From an uncultured Prevotella sp. (lineage in GTDB: Bacteria; Bacteroidota; Bacteroidia; Bacteroidales; Bacteroidaceae), in contig CABVDL010000050.1 of assembly GCA_902497035.1 (NCBI GenBank), positions 1-18,815 on the forward strand: DNA of 18,815 nucleotides, in the 5' to 3' direction. Below the pieces are notes generated by a model. It was not told the DNA's origin, did no database searches, and saw only the letters and a list, made by a program, of their open reading frames with translations. The first letter of the stretch is position 1; every line of letters begins with the position of its first letter. The position numbers were made by a program, and so were the translations under genes. Below, piece after piece: positions 5,511-13,674 of the stretch.

Positions 5511-6998
5511 TTAGTAAGCGTTCTTGTCGTGCACGAAGAACTGCCTAACGGTCTTGGCGATGATGACCAGGTCGAGCCACGGCGTCCAGTTCTCTACATA
5601 CCAGATGTCGCACTTCACGCGGTCCTCCATCTGCCAGAGCTCCTTTGTCTCGCCGCGGAAGCCGTTGACCTGCGCCCATCCGGTGATGCCGGGCTTGCAC
5701 AGCAGGCGAACCATATACTTGTCGATGAGCTTGGCATACATCTCCGTATGGTGCAGCATGTGCGGGCGCGGCCCCACGATGCTCATGTCGCCCTTTAGCA
5801 CGTTGAAGAACTGCGGCAGCTCGTCGATGTTGGCCTTGCGCATGAAGTTGCCGAAGGGGAACTTGCGCGGGTCGTGCTCGGTGGCCTGCACGTTGTCGGC
5901 ATCCTTGTTGACATGCATCGAGCGGAACTTGTAGCAATAGAAAGTACGGCCGTCAACACCCGTTCGGGCCTGCCTGAAGAACACCGGGCCGGGACTGGAC
6001 AGCTTGATGATGATGCCCACGATGACGGTGATGGGGATGAGGAAGATACACACCACCAGGCTGAAGCAGATGTCAAAGGCACGCTTGATGATTTTGTTGC
6101 TCTGCTTCAGCAGCGGCTCTATGCGGCGGTAATAATAGACGTTGCCGTCGACCTTGACGGGAACCAGCTTCATGTCGTATTCCTCGAACGTGCGTGGCAC
6201 GTAGATGAAGCGGATGACGTTGCGGTCGCAGGAGTTCATGATGCGGAAGATTTCCCGTTCCCGTGAGTGCGACAGACAGCAGTACAGCTCCTGCACCTTG
6301 GGCATCTCCATGACATTCCGGTTGAGCTCGTCAAAGCGCTTGAACATGTCGGCGATGGTGCCGAGCCACTTCAGTCCCTCAGGCTCATTGGCCAGGCACG
6401 TGTCGGCATAATAGCCAAAGACACGGTAGCCCACGCTGACATTGTTGGAGAAGCGGTCAAAGAGCCGGACCAGCACGGGGTCGTTGCCCACAAACAGCAC
6501 CGACCGGGAGTTGCGGCCCGTGGCACGCGCATGCCGCAGCACGGCACGCTCCAGAAGACGGCTCAGTATGATAGCCACAAATTCAGCAAAGGTAAAGAGC
6601 ACCGTGAACCTGAACAGGTTTCCGCTGCCTGAGGCTCCAGCCATAAAGCGCAGGGCAACGCCCATCGACGCAGCCTGAAGCAGCACAAGGCTGGCCACAT
6701 TGGCCACCACCTCATGAAAGCGCAGCAAACGGCGTGTGACAATGGTGTGGAAGAAATACTGCGACACGAGCATCGTGAAGTTCATCGTCACGAAAGTGAC
6801 CTTCGTCGCCTTGTCGATAAAGGAGGGTATACTGTCGCGGAAAAAGAAAAACGCAACAACCATCAACCCGTTAAGGATGATGAAATCCAACAGGAAGATT
6901 ATACCCTGTACGATTACACTCTCATCGGACAACTGATATACATTACCTGTCGAAGGTTCATTGTTAGCAGCATTGTTAGCATCATTATACATCTCCAT
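5511..6998 (-). CDS. Polyprenyl-phosphate sugar phosphotransferase (WcaJ/WbaP type)
   Basis: This 495-residue membrane enzyme moves a sugar phosphate from a nucleotide sugar to undecaprenyl phosphate, the first committed step of many capsules, exopolysaccharides and O-antigens. Four hydrophobic helices at about 28-53, 67-86, 96-118 and 128-147 precede a Rossmann-like central domain (SRSVLFVGNDPVLVRLF, 165-181). The catalytic domain (PF02397 type) starts at KRAFDICFSLVVCIFLIP (305-322), with a proline-broken membrane helix. It continues with SSPGPVFFRQARTG, YKFRSM, DELPQFFNVLKGDMSIVGPRP (392-412) and KPGITGWAQVNGFRGET. The donor sugar cannot be told from sequence. The gene stands alone, convergent with the barrel gene 29 bp away and divergent from a flippase-containing operon. 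A full promoter lies at 7153-7122, giving a leader of about 115 nt. A second ATG two codons in is an alternative start. Confidence 0.93.
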   Translation of the reverse strand: MEMYNDANNAANNEPSTGNVYQLSDESVIVQGIIFLLDFIILNGLMVVAFFFFRDSIPSFIDKATKVTFVTMNFTMLVSQYFFHTIVTRRLLRFHEVVANVASLVLLQAASMGVALRFMAGASGSGNLFRFTVLFTFAEFVAIILSRLLERAVLRHARATGRNSRSVLFVGNDPVLVRLFDRFSNNVSVGYRVFGYYADTCLANEPEGLKWLGTIADMFKRFDELNRNVMEMPKVQELYCCLSHSREREIFRIMNSCDRNVIRFIYVPRTFEEYDMKLVPVKVDGNVYYYRRIEPLLKQSNKIIKRAFDICFSLVVCIFLIPITVIVGIIIKLSSPGPVFFRQARTGVDGRTFYCYKFRSMHVNKDADNVQATEHDPRKFPFGNFMRKANIDELPQFFNVLKGDMSIVGPRPHMLHHTEMYAKLIDKYMVRLLCKPGITGWAQVNGFRGETKELWQMEDRVKCDIWYVENWTPWLDLVIIAKTVRQFFVHDKNAY

Positions 6999-7121
6999 AA
7001 AAACAAATTAAATTTTGCAGCCAGACCATAGGTTGGCGGGTTTGTTTCAGTCCGTTTTGCCCCCCCGTTGCATTCAATCCATTTTTACCGTAGGCGGCAC
7101 TTCACTCTTGTGCATCGTCGG

Positions 7122-7153
7122 CAAAGTTAATAAGAAAATTTCTTCTCCACAAA
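7122..7153 (-). promoter_or_regulatory. Bacteroidetes-type promoter for the sugar phosphotransferase
   Basis: On the minus strand, TTTG (7153-7150) is followed after 20 bp by TAACTTTG (7129-7122), matching the -33 TTTG / -7 TAnnTTTG consensus. A second minus-strand box, TAAATTTG (7173-7166), has no partner at the right distance. The predicted start near 7115 leaves a long leader containing a run of seven G residues (c at 7060-7066 on the plus strand). Confidence 0.65.
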
Positions 7154-7225
7154 TAAATGCGCAGACAAATTTATTTCAATTGAACAAATTAACGTCATTT
7201 TTTGCGCATTGTCAAGCCAATAGTC

Positions 7226-7255
7226 TTGTTATGTGGGTGCTTTTTCGTAATTTTG
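7226..7255 (+). promoter_or_regulatory. Bacteroidetes-type promoter for the SpmA/SpmB-flippase operon
   Basis: TTG (7226-7228), a 19-bp spacer and TAATTTTG (7248-7255) match the phylum consensus. Transcription would begin around 7260-7262, only a few bases before the ATG at 7264, so the message may be almost leaderless. Confidence 0.65.
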
Positions 7256-7263
7256 CAGGCGTT

Positions 7264-8496
7264 ATGGTATTGAATTACATTTGGATAGCCTTTTTTGTCA
7301 TTGCCTTTGTCATTGCCTGCATCAGGCTCAGCATGGGCGACGTCACCATATTCCAGAGGATAGTCGACTCCACCTTCGACACCTCGAAGACAGCCTTTGA
7401 GACCTCTCTCGGCCTCACCGGCGTGCTGGCCCTGTGGCTCGGCATCATGAAGATTGGCGAGAAGGCCGGAGCCGTCAACGCCCTGGCGCGCGTCCTGAGC
7501 CCGGTCTTCACCAAGCTCTTTCCCGACATTCCCAAGAACCATCCGGCCATGGGCAGCATCTTCATGAACATGGCCGCCAACATGCTCGGCCTCGACAATG
7601 CCGCCACGCCGACGGGCCTGAAGGCCATGCAGCAGCTGCAGGAGCTGAACCCGAAGAAGGACACGGCCACCAACCCGATGATTATGTTTCTCGTGATGAA
7701 CACCTCGGGCCTGACCATCATCCCCACCACCATTCTCGCCTTCCGCGCCTCCTACGGAGCCGCGCAGCCCACCGACGTCTTCATTCCCATACTGCTGGCC
7801 ACCACCGTGGCCACGCTCTGCGGCATCATCCTCACCGCCATTTGGTCGCGCATCAACATATTCCAGCCCGCGATGCTGGCCATCTTCTTCGGCCTCTGCG
7901 CCTTTGTGGGAGCCATCATTGCCGTCTTCAGCCAGATGGACCGCGCCACCATGGGCACGGTGACGGGCATTGCGGGCAATCTCATCCTGCTCTCCGTCAT
8001 CGTGGCCTTCATCGTTGGCGGCCTGGTGAGGAAAATCAATGTCTATGACGCCTTCATCGAGGGCGCCAAGGAGGGCTTCACCACCGCCGTGCGCATCATA
8101 CCCTATCTGGTGGCCATTCTCGTGGCCGTGGGCGTGTTCCGCGCCTCCGGGGCCATGGACATGCTCATCAACGGCATCTCCTGGGTGGTGGGACAGTGCG
8201 GCCTCAACACCGACTTCGTCGGCGCCCTGCCCACAGCCTTCATGAAGCCGCTCTCGGGAAGCGGCGCCAGGGGCATGATGCTCGAGGCCATGAAGACCTA
8301 CGGTCCCGACTCCTTCGTGGGACGGCTGAGCTGCATCATGCAGGGCTCCACCGACACCACATTCTATATACTCGCCGTATATTTCGGCTCGGTCAACATC
8401 AAATACACGCGCCACGCCGTGGGCTGCGGCCTCGCCGCCGACGCCATCGGCACCGTGGCAGCCATCGTCATCGCCTATATCTTCTTCGGCAACTGA
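7264..8496 (+). CDS. SpmA/SpmB-like fused nucleoside-recognition (Gate domain) membrane protein
   Basis: The 410-residue integral membrane protein contains two Gate (nucleoside recognition) domains in one chain. They are related to the separate SpmA and SpmB proteins of spore formers; such fusions are common in Bacteroidetes, which do not sporulate. The SpmA half holds FETSLGLTGVLALWLGIMKI, GSIFMNMAANMLGLDNAATP and FLVMNTSGLTIIPTTILAFR. The SpmB half holds GAKEGFTTAVRIIPYLVAIL, FMKPLSGSGARGMMLE and IMQGSTDTTFYILAVYFGSV. About ten hydrophobic helices are visible. The transported or sensed molecule is not known, and no nucleoside transport should be assumed. The ATG at 7264 was chosen because the helix VLNYIWIAFFVIAFVIACIR starts right after it, as in relatives, and because the promoter lies just upstream. 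An in-frame ATG at 7231 is the alternative. It is first in a plus-strand operon, 35 bp before the flippase. Confidence 0.9.
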   Translation: MVLNYIWIAFFVIAFVIACIRLSMGDVTIFQRIVDSTFDTSKTAFETSLGLTGVLALWLGIMKIGEKAGAVNALARVLSPVFTKLFPDIPKNHPAMGSIFMNMAANMLGLDNAATPTGLKAMQQLQELNPKKDTATNPMIMFLVMNTSGLTIIPTTILAFRASYGAAQPTDVFIPILLATTVATLCGIILTAIWSRINIFQPAMLAIFFGLCAFVGAIIAVFSQMDRATMGTVTGIAGNLILLSVIVAFIVGGLVRKINVYDAFIEGAKEGFTTAVRIIPYLVAILVAVGVFRASGAMDMLINGISWVVGQCGLNTDFVGALPTAFMKPLSGSGARGMMLEAMKTYGPDSFVGRLSCIMQGSTDTTFYILAVYFGSVNIKYTRHAVGCGLAADAIGTVAAIVIAYIFFGN

Positions 8497-8531
8497 CCGC
8501 GGCTGCCGCTAACAAGCAATCAACACACACT

Positions 8532-10010
8532 ATGGCAAGCTTAAAATCACTTCTTAAGGATACCGCCATCTATGGCATCAGTAGCATAGCCGGCCGGTTT
8601 GTCAACTACCTGCTCGTGCCCATCGAGACCTATGCCTGGGCGGCAAAGGGCGGACAGTTCGGCATCATCACCAACGTGTATAGCTACATCGGCCTGCTCA
8701 TCATCCTCCTCACCTTCGGCATGGAGACCACGTTCTTCCGCTTTGCCAACAAGGAGGGCGAGAACGCCCGCATGGTCTATTCCACGGCCCTGCGCATGGT
8801 GGGCGCGGTGGCGCTGGCGTTCTCGCTGCTCGTCATCGTCTTCCTCAAGCCGCTGTCGGCCGCCATGGGCTATGCCGACCATGCCTGGTATATCGGCACC
8901 ATGGCCGTATGCGTGGCGGTGGACGCCTGGTCGGCCATCATGTTCGACTACCTGCGCTATCAGCACAAGCCGTGGAAGTTTATGCTGCTCAAGCTCGCCA
9001 ACATTCTCACCAACGTGGCCCTCGTCGGCCTTTTCCTCTACGCGCTGCCGCGTGCCGGCCTGCTCATTCCCGGCCTTTACGCCGCCGACGGCACGCCCGA
9101 CGTGGGTATCGTGTTCTACGTCAACCTGGCGGTGTCGGCCCTGACCCTGCTCCTGCTCTACCGTGAGATGACCGGCATCAGCTACGGCTTCGACCGCGCG
9201 CTCTGCCGCCGCATGCTCTCCTACACCTGGCCCATGCTCATCCTCGGCCTCGCGGGGCAGCTCAACCAGAGCGCCTCGACGCTCATCTTCCCCTATTTCT
9301 TCAATGGCTCCATGGCCGAGGCCCATGCCCAGTTAGGCATCTACGGCGCCACCATCAAGATTGCGATGATCATGGTCATCATCACGCAGGCCTTCCGCTT
9401 TGCCTACGAGCCGTTCGTCTTCGGCAACAAGGACGCCGACAAGAAAGACACCTACGCCAAGGTGATGAAATACTACATCATCTTCACCCTGCTGGCCTAC
9501 CTCGCCGTCATCGGCTACATGGACATCCTGCGCCACATCGTGGCCCGCAGCTACTGGGAGGGCCTGAGGGTGGTGCCGATTGTCATGGCGGCCGAAATCA
9601 TGTTCGGCGTCTATTTCAACCTGAGCTTCTGGTACAAGCTCACCGACCGCACCATCTGGGGGGCCTACTTCTCCGGCCTCGGCTGCGTAGTGCTGGTGGC
9701 CATCGACGTCGTCTTCATACCGCGCTTCAGCTATATGGCCTGCGCCTGGGCCGGATTTGCCGCCTACGGCATCTGCATGGTGGCGAGCTACTTCTTCGGC
9801 CAGAAATACTATCCCATCAACTATCCCCTCAAGGAGATAGGGCTCTACGTGCTGCTTGCCGCCGTCATCTTCTGTCTGATGACCTGGGGCAACGCCCATC
9901 TCTCCACGTGGCTCTCGCTCGGCGTGAACACGCTGCTGCTGCTCGGCTTCCTGGGCATCGTCGTCAAGCGCGACTTCGGCGCGGCGCTCAGCAAGCGGCT
10001 GAGGCGCTAA
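8532..10010 (+). CDS. Wzx-like polysaccharide / oligosaccharide flippase (MOP superfamily)
   Basis: The 492-residue protein has about 12-14 hydrophobic helices and belongs to the polysaccharide-exporter branch of the MOP superfamily. These proteins move lipid-linked oligosaccharides across the inner membrane. The N terminus, LKSLLKDTAIYGISSIAGRF, and the first helices with FGIITNVYSYIGLLIILLTFG and METTFFRFAN are typical. So are TWPMLILGLAGQLNQSASTL in the middle and FRFAYEPFVF near helix 8. The ATG at 8532 follows the SpmA/SpmB stop by 35 bp. Longer in-frame starts would overlap that gene by over 300 bp and are rejected. The substrate cannot be told from sequence. The nearby divergent sugar phosphotransferase could supply the lipid-linked glycan, but this conserved flippase may serve another pathway. 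It is followed 16 bp later by a second MOP-superfamily gene. Confidence 0.88.
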   Translation: MASLKSLLKDTAIYGISSIAGRFVNYLLVPIETYAWAAKGGQFGIITNVYSYIGLLIILLTFGMETTFFRFANKEGENARMVYSTALRMVGAVALAFSLLVIVFLKPLSAAMGYADHAWYIGTMAVCVAVDAWSAIMFDYLRYQHKPWKFMLLKLANILTNVALVGLFLYALPRAGLLIPGLYAADGTPDVGIVFYVNLAVSALTLLLLYREMTGISYGFDRALCRRMLSYTWPMLILGLAGQLNQSASTLIFPYFFNGSMAEAHAQLGIYGATIKIAMIMVIITQAFRFAYEPFVFGNKDADKKDTYAKVMKYYIIFTLLAYLAVIGYMDILRHIVARSYWEGLRVVPIVMAAEIMFGVYFNLSFWYKLTDRTIWGAYFSGLGCVVLVAIDVVFIPRFSYMACAWAGFAAYGICMVASYFFGQKYYPINYPLKEIGLYVLLAAVIFCLMTWGNAHLSTWLSLGVNTLLLLGFLGIVVKRDFGAALSKRLRR

Positions 10011-10026
10011 CCGCTACCTCCAAGCC

Positions 10027-11382
10027 ATGGCACAGAATGAGACCGACATGCTCCACGGGCCGCTGTTGGGCAAGATAGTGATGTTTGCCCTGCCCTATGC
10101 GGCCACCGGCATCATGGAGCAACTGTTCAACTCCATCAACGTGGCCGTAGTGGGCCGCTTTGCCGACAGCCACGCCCTTGCCGCGGTGGGGGCCAACACG
10201 TTTCTCATCAACCTCATCATCAACCTTTTCATGGGCGTCTCGGTGGGCGCCAATGCGGTGATATCCAACTACATCGGCCGCCACGACCGGCTGGCCGCCC
10301 GCCACGCCGTCAACACCACCATCGCCCTGAGCCTCATCAGCGGCCTGTTGCTCCTTCTCATCGGCCTTTCGGTGGCCGTCCCCATGCTGCGCTGGCTCGG
10401 CACGCCGTCCGACATCATCGATGACGCGGCCCTCTACCTGCGCATCTATTTCCTCGGGGCGCCGTTCTTCATGGTATATAACTTCGGGGCCGCCATCCTG
10501 CGCAGCAAAGGCGACACGCGCACGCCGCTCCGCATACTCTGCGTGGCGGGCCTCATCAACGTAGCCGTGAGCATGCTGACGGTCATCGCGCTGCACCTCA
10601 GCGTGTTAGGCGTGGCCCTGGCCACGCTCTCAGCCAACGTCTTCTCCTCATGCGTCATCGTGAGGCTGCTGCGCCACGAGCAGGGCATCTTCCGCCTCAG
10701 CCGCCGCCACGTCCACGTCTATCCCAAAGAGCTCAGGCGCATCCTGGCCATCGGACTGCCCGCCGGCCTGCAGACCATGGTGTTCTCGTTCAGCAACATC
10801 TTCGTGCAGACGGCCATCAACAAGTTCGGCTACGCCGCCATCGCCGGCGCCTCGCTCTGCATCACGTTCGACGCCTACTGCTACTATGTGCTAAGCGCCT
10901 TCTGCGCCGCCGCCATCACGTTCACGGGACAGAACTACGGCGCCGGCCAGACCGCCCGCTGCCGCCGCGTCTTCAGCATCTGCATGATGCTTGGCGGGGC
11001 GGCCATCTTCTTGGGCAACATGCTGTTCGTGGTCTTCGCCGACCCCGTCACCTCGCTCTTCACCACCGACCCGCAGGTGGCGCTCTACTGCAAGTGGCGC
11101 ATCCACGTGGCCCTGGCCTTCCAATGGATTGCCACGGGCTACGAGATACCCGCGGCCTGCATGCGGGGCTTCGGGCAGTCGCTGCTGCCCGCCGTGCTGA
11201 CCATCGTCGGCACCTGCCTCCTCCGTCTGGCGTGGATATTCCTCGTGCTGCCCCACTGGCCGGGCTATGGCCACCTGATGCTCTGCTACCCCATATCGTG
11301 GATCATCACCAGCCTCCTGGTGCTTGCCACCTACCTGCACGCGCGCCGAAAGGCCTACGCCGTCGTAGCCACACATGCTTAG
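10027..11382 (+). CDS. MATE family efflux transporter
   Basis: The 451-residue, 12-helix protein belongs to the MATE branch of the MOP superfamily, which exports cationic drugs, metabolites or other small molecules in exchange for Na+ or H+. Typical blocks are MLHGPLLGKIVMFALPYAAT at the N terminus, LFNSINVAVVGRFADSHALA, VGANTFLINLIINLFMGVSV, GAAILRSKGDTRTPL in the first half, and ILAIGLPAGLQTMVFSFSN with FTGQNYGAGQ in the second. The two halves are similar in layout, as expected. The start lies 16 bp after the flippase stop, so the two are probably co-transcribed. The substrate is unknown. It shares a superfamily with the preceding gene, but the two are too different to look like a recent duplication. 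Confidence 0.93.
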   Translation: MAQNETDMLHGPLLGKIVMFALPYAATGIMEQLFNSINVAVVGRFADSHALAAVGANTFLINLIINLFMGVSVGANAVISNYIGRHDRLAARHAVNTTIALSLISGLLLLLIGLSVAVPMLRWLGTPSDIIDDAALYLRIYFLGAPFFMVYNFGAAILRSKGDTRTPLRILCVAGLINVAVSMLTVIALHLSVLGVALATLSANVFSSCVIVRLLRHEQGIFRLSRRHVHVYPKELRRILAIGLPAGLQTMVFSFSNIFVQTAINKFGYAAIAGASLCITFDAYCYYVLSAFCAAAITFTGQNYGAGQTARCRRVFSICMMLGGAAIFLGNMLFVVFADPVTSLFTTDPQVALYCKWRIHVALAFQWIATGYEIPAACMRGFGQSLLPAVLTIVGTCLLRLAWIFLVLPHWPGYGHLMLCYPISWIITSLLVLATYLHARRKAYAVVATHA

Positions 11383-11424
11383 ACGGCCTCAGCTCCCGCA
11401 CAAACCAACAATCAAGATAAATAT

Positions 11425-13566
11425 ATGAAAATGAAAAAAACACAGCTGCTCCTTGCCTCTCTGCTCGCGGCAGCACCGTTCAAGGCCACGGCCGACGAGG
11501 GCATGTGGACGCTCTACAACCTGCCCGCGCAGGTGTATGAGACCATGCGGAGCTACGGCTTCTCGCTGCCCCAGTCGGCGCTCTACAGCGACGCCGACGC
11601 CATCAAGAACAACGTGGTCAACTTCTCCGGCTTCTGCTCGGGCGTCGTCGTGTCGCCCGACGGCCTCGTCTTCACCAACCACCACTGCGGCTTCGAGGCC
11701 ATACGCTCCCATTCCACCGTGGAGCACGACTACATGGCCAACGGCTTCATCGCAAAAAGCTACGACGAGGAGCTACCCAACAAGGACATGTTTGTCTCGT
11801 TCATGAGAGACCAGCGCGACATCACCCAGCAGGTGAGCGCCCTGGGCCTCAACGTGCTTGACACAAAGGCTCAGGAAAGGCTCATCGACTCTCTTCAGAA
11901 CGCAATGACCGACTCGGTAAAGGCCATCGACTCCACGCTCCACGTCAACATCGACGCGTTCTACGAGGGCAACAAGTGGTATGCCACCACCTATCAGGAC
12001 TTCACCGACCTGCGCCTGGTGTTCACCATTCCGAAGTCGATGGGAAAGTTTGGCGGCGAGACCGACAACTGGATGTGGCCGCGCCAGACCTGCGACTTCT
12101 CCGTGTTCCGCATCTATGCCAACCCGAAGACCAACGGCCCCGCGCCCTACTCCAAGGACAACGTACCATACCACCCCAAGACCTGGGCGCGCGTGAGCCT
12201 CGACGGATACAAGGAGGGCGACTTCGCCATGACGATGGGCTATCCCGGCTCTACAGAGCGCTACCTCTCGAGCTACGGCATACGGCAGATGCGAGACGAC
12301 CAGAACGAGCCGCGCTACCAGATACGCGGCATAAAGCAGGAGACCATGCTGCGGCACATGCGCGCCAGCGAGGCCGTGCGCATCAAGTACGACTCAAAGT
12401 TCGCACAAAGCTCCAACTACTGGAAAAACAGCATCGGCATGAACAAATGTATCGACTCCATCGGCCTCATCAACCAGAAGCGCCTCTTTGAGCAGCAGAT
12501 AAGCCGGTGGCAGGACACCGCGCGCTGCCCCGGCCAGAAGGTGGACTTCGCCCTCCTGAGCCGGCTCTATGCCCGCAGCGGAAGGCTTGCCAAGGCCATG
12601 ACGCAATGGAGCGAGACCTTCAGCCGCCGAAGCAACGTGGAGTTCAACTCGCGCGCGCTGGCCACCACAAACAAGGATCGGGCCCGCAGCGACAAAAAAG
12701 GGAGTTTCTTCGCCTTTGACAACAATGCCGACCAGTGGGACTACGACACCGACGCCGACATGCTTGCCGCCATGCTCAAGAACTACCGCGAGCAGGCCGA
12801 CACGGCCTTCATGCCCGACTTCTACCAGACCATCGACAGGAAATTCGACGGCGACTGCGGGAAATACGTCAGATGGCTCTTCGCCAAGTCGGCACTGCTG
12901 AGGAAAGGCTGCAAGCTCTATGCCGGCTCAAAGGCGTTCCACAGCGACCCCGGCGTTGCCTACGGCAAGGCCATCAAAGCCATATACGAGAAGATTACCA
13001 AGGCTTACGGAAACGGCGGAAACGGCGGAAAGACGCTCTTGGACAGCATCGCCGACCAGGAGCGCTACCTCTGCGCGGCAAAGGTGCAGATGGAGATGGA
13101 CAAGCCCCACTACTCCGACGCCAACTTCACCATGCGCCTGTCATACGGACAGGTGAAGCCGCTCACCTTAGGCAGCAACACGGCCTATTACACCACGGCT
13201 GAGAGCATCGTGGAGAAGATGAGGAAAGGCGACGAGGGGGTCATCGACTACCAGGCGGAGCCAGTGATGCGCTCACTGCTGTCGGCCACCGACTTCGGCC
13301 GCTACGCCGACCCCCATACGGGCAAGCTGCAGCTCTGCTTCCTCACCAACAACGACATCACGGGCGGCAACTCCGGCTCACCCATGTTCGACGGCAAGGG
13401 AAGGCTCATCGGACTGGCCTTCGACGGCAACTGGGACAGCCTGTCGTCGGACATCAACTTCGACTCGCGGCTGGCGCGCTGCATCGGCGTCGACATCCGC
13501 TACGTGCTGTTCATGATCGACCGCTGGGGCCACGCCGACCGGCTGATTAAAGAGATAGGGCTGTAG
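11425..13566 (+). CDS. S46 family dipeptidyl-peptidase, DPP7 type
   Basis: The 713-residue secreted serine peptidase removes dipeptides from peptide N termini in the periplasm, supplying amino acids to peptide-using Bacteroidetes. A signal peptide (MKMKKTQLLLASLLAAAPFK, cleavage likely after ATA at 21-23) comes first. The catalytic triad motifs are TNHHCGFEAI (His 86/87), WPRQTCDFSVFR (D224) and GGNSGSPMFD (S650). In this family the residue after FD in the following strand decides the specificity pocket: Gly in DPP7 (hydrophobic P1) and Arg in DPP11 (Asp/Glu P1). Here it is FDGNW, G668, so DPP7-like preference is inferred. The C terminus VDIRYVLFMIDRWG is typical. Length is normal. It starts 42 bp after the MATE gene. 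The ATG at 11431 is an equally possible start. Confidence 0.95.
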   Translation: MKMKKTQLLLASLLAAAPFKATADEGMWTLYNLPAQVYETMRSYGFSLPQSALYSDADAIKNNVVNFSGFCSGVVVSPDGLVFTNHHCGFEAIRSHSTVEHDYMANGFIAKSYDEELPNKDMFVSFMRDQRDITQQVSALGLNVLDTKAQERLIDSLQNAMTDSVKAIDSTLHVNIDAFYEGNKWYATTYQDFTDLRLVFTIPKSMGKFGGETDNWMWPRQTCDFSVFRIYANPKTNGPAPYSKDNVPYHPKTWARVSLDGYKEGDFAMTMGYPGSTERYLSSYGIRQMRDDQNEPRYQIRGIKQETMLRHMRASEAVRIKYDSKFAQSSNYWKNSIGMNKCIDSIGLINQKRLFEQQISRWQDTARCPGQKVDFALLSRLYARSGRLAKAMTQWSETFSRRSNVEFNSRALATTNKDRARSDKKGSFFAFDNNADQWDYDTDADMLAAMLKNYREQADTAFMPDFYQTIDRKFDGDCGKYVRWLFAKSALLRKGCKLYAGSKAFHSDPGVAYGKAIKAIYEKITKAYGNGGNGGKTLLDSIADQERYLCAAKVQMEMDKPHYSDANFTMRLSYGQVKPLTLGSNTAYYTTAESIVEKMRKGDEGVIDYQAEPVMRSLLSATDFGRYADPHTGKLQLCFLTNNDITGGNSGSPMFDGKGRLIGLAFDGNWDSLSSDINFDSRLARCIGVDIRYVLFMIDRWGHADRLIKEIGL

Positions 13567-13570
13567 AAAT

Positions 13571-13615
13571 TATAGAAGCTATAGACGCTATAGATACTAT
13601 AGAAGCTATAGAAAC
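13571..13615 (+). repeat. Five tandem 9-bp repeats after the S46 gene
   Basis: Five units of the form tatagannc follow without gaps (tatagaagc, tatagacgc, tatagatac, tatagaagc, tatagaaac). Each contains a TAG in the same frame as the gene's own TAG at 13564-13566, so six in-phase stop codons occur. The array sits between the stop codon and the terminator hairpin. Confidence 0.9.
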
Positions 13616-13618
13616 GAC

Positions 13619-13655
13619 AATCAGCCCCTTCCCAAGCTTTGGGAAGGGGCTGATT
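13619..13655. terminator. Strong bidirectional hairpin terminator
   Basis: aatcagccccttcccaa (13619-13635) and ttgggaaggggctgatt (13639-13655) are perfectly complementary over 17 bp with a 3-nt gct loop. It lies between the convergent S46 and S41 genes, 53 bp and 20 bp from their respective stops. Short T-rich ends on both sides fit a Rho-independent terminator working in both directions. Confidence 0.85.
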
Positions 13656-13674
13656 TGGTTATAGCAGACGCTGC

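Noticed and set aside
7015..7263. Upstream extension of the SpmA/SpmB reading frame
   Set aside because: It crosses both divergent promoters, is AT-rich and non-conserved in style, and the family N terminus begins at 7264.
7195..8415. 406-codon open frame on the minus strand
   Set aside because: It is antisense to the SpmA/SpmB fusion, very rich in G, H and E, and has no recognisable domain.
8196..8531. Upstream extension of the flippase reading frame
   Set aside because: It overlaps the end of the SpmA/SpmB gene by 300 bp and its translation is rich in R and H; the family N terminus begins at 8532.
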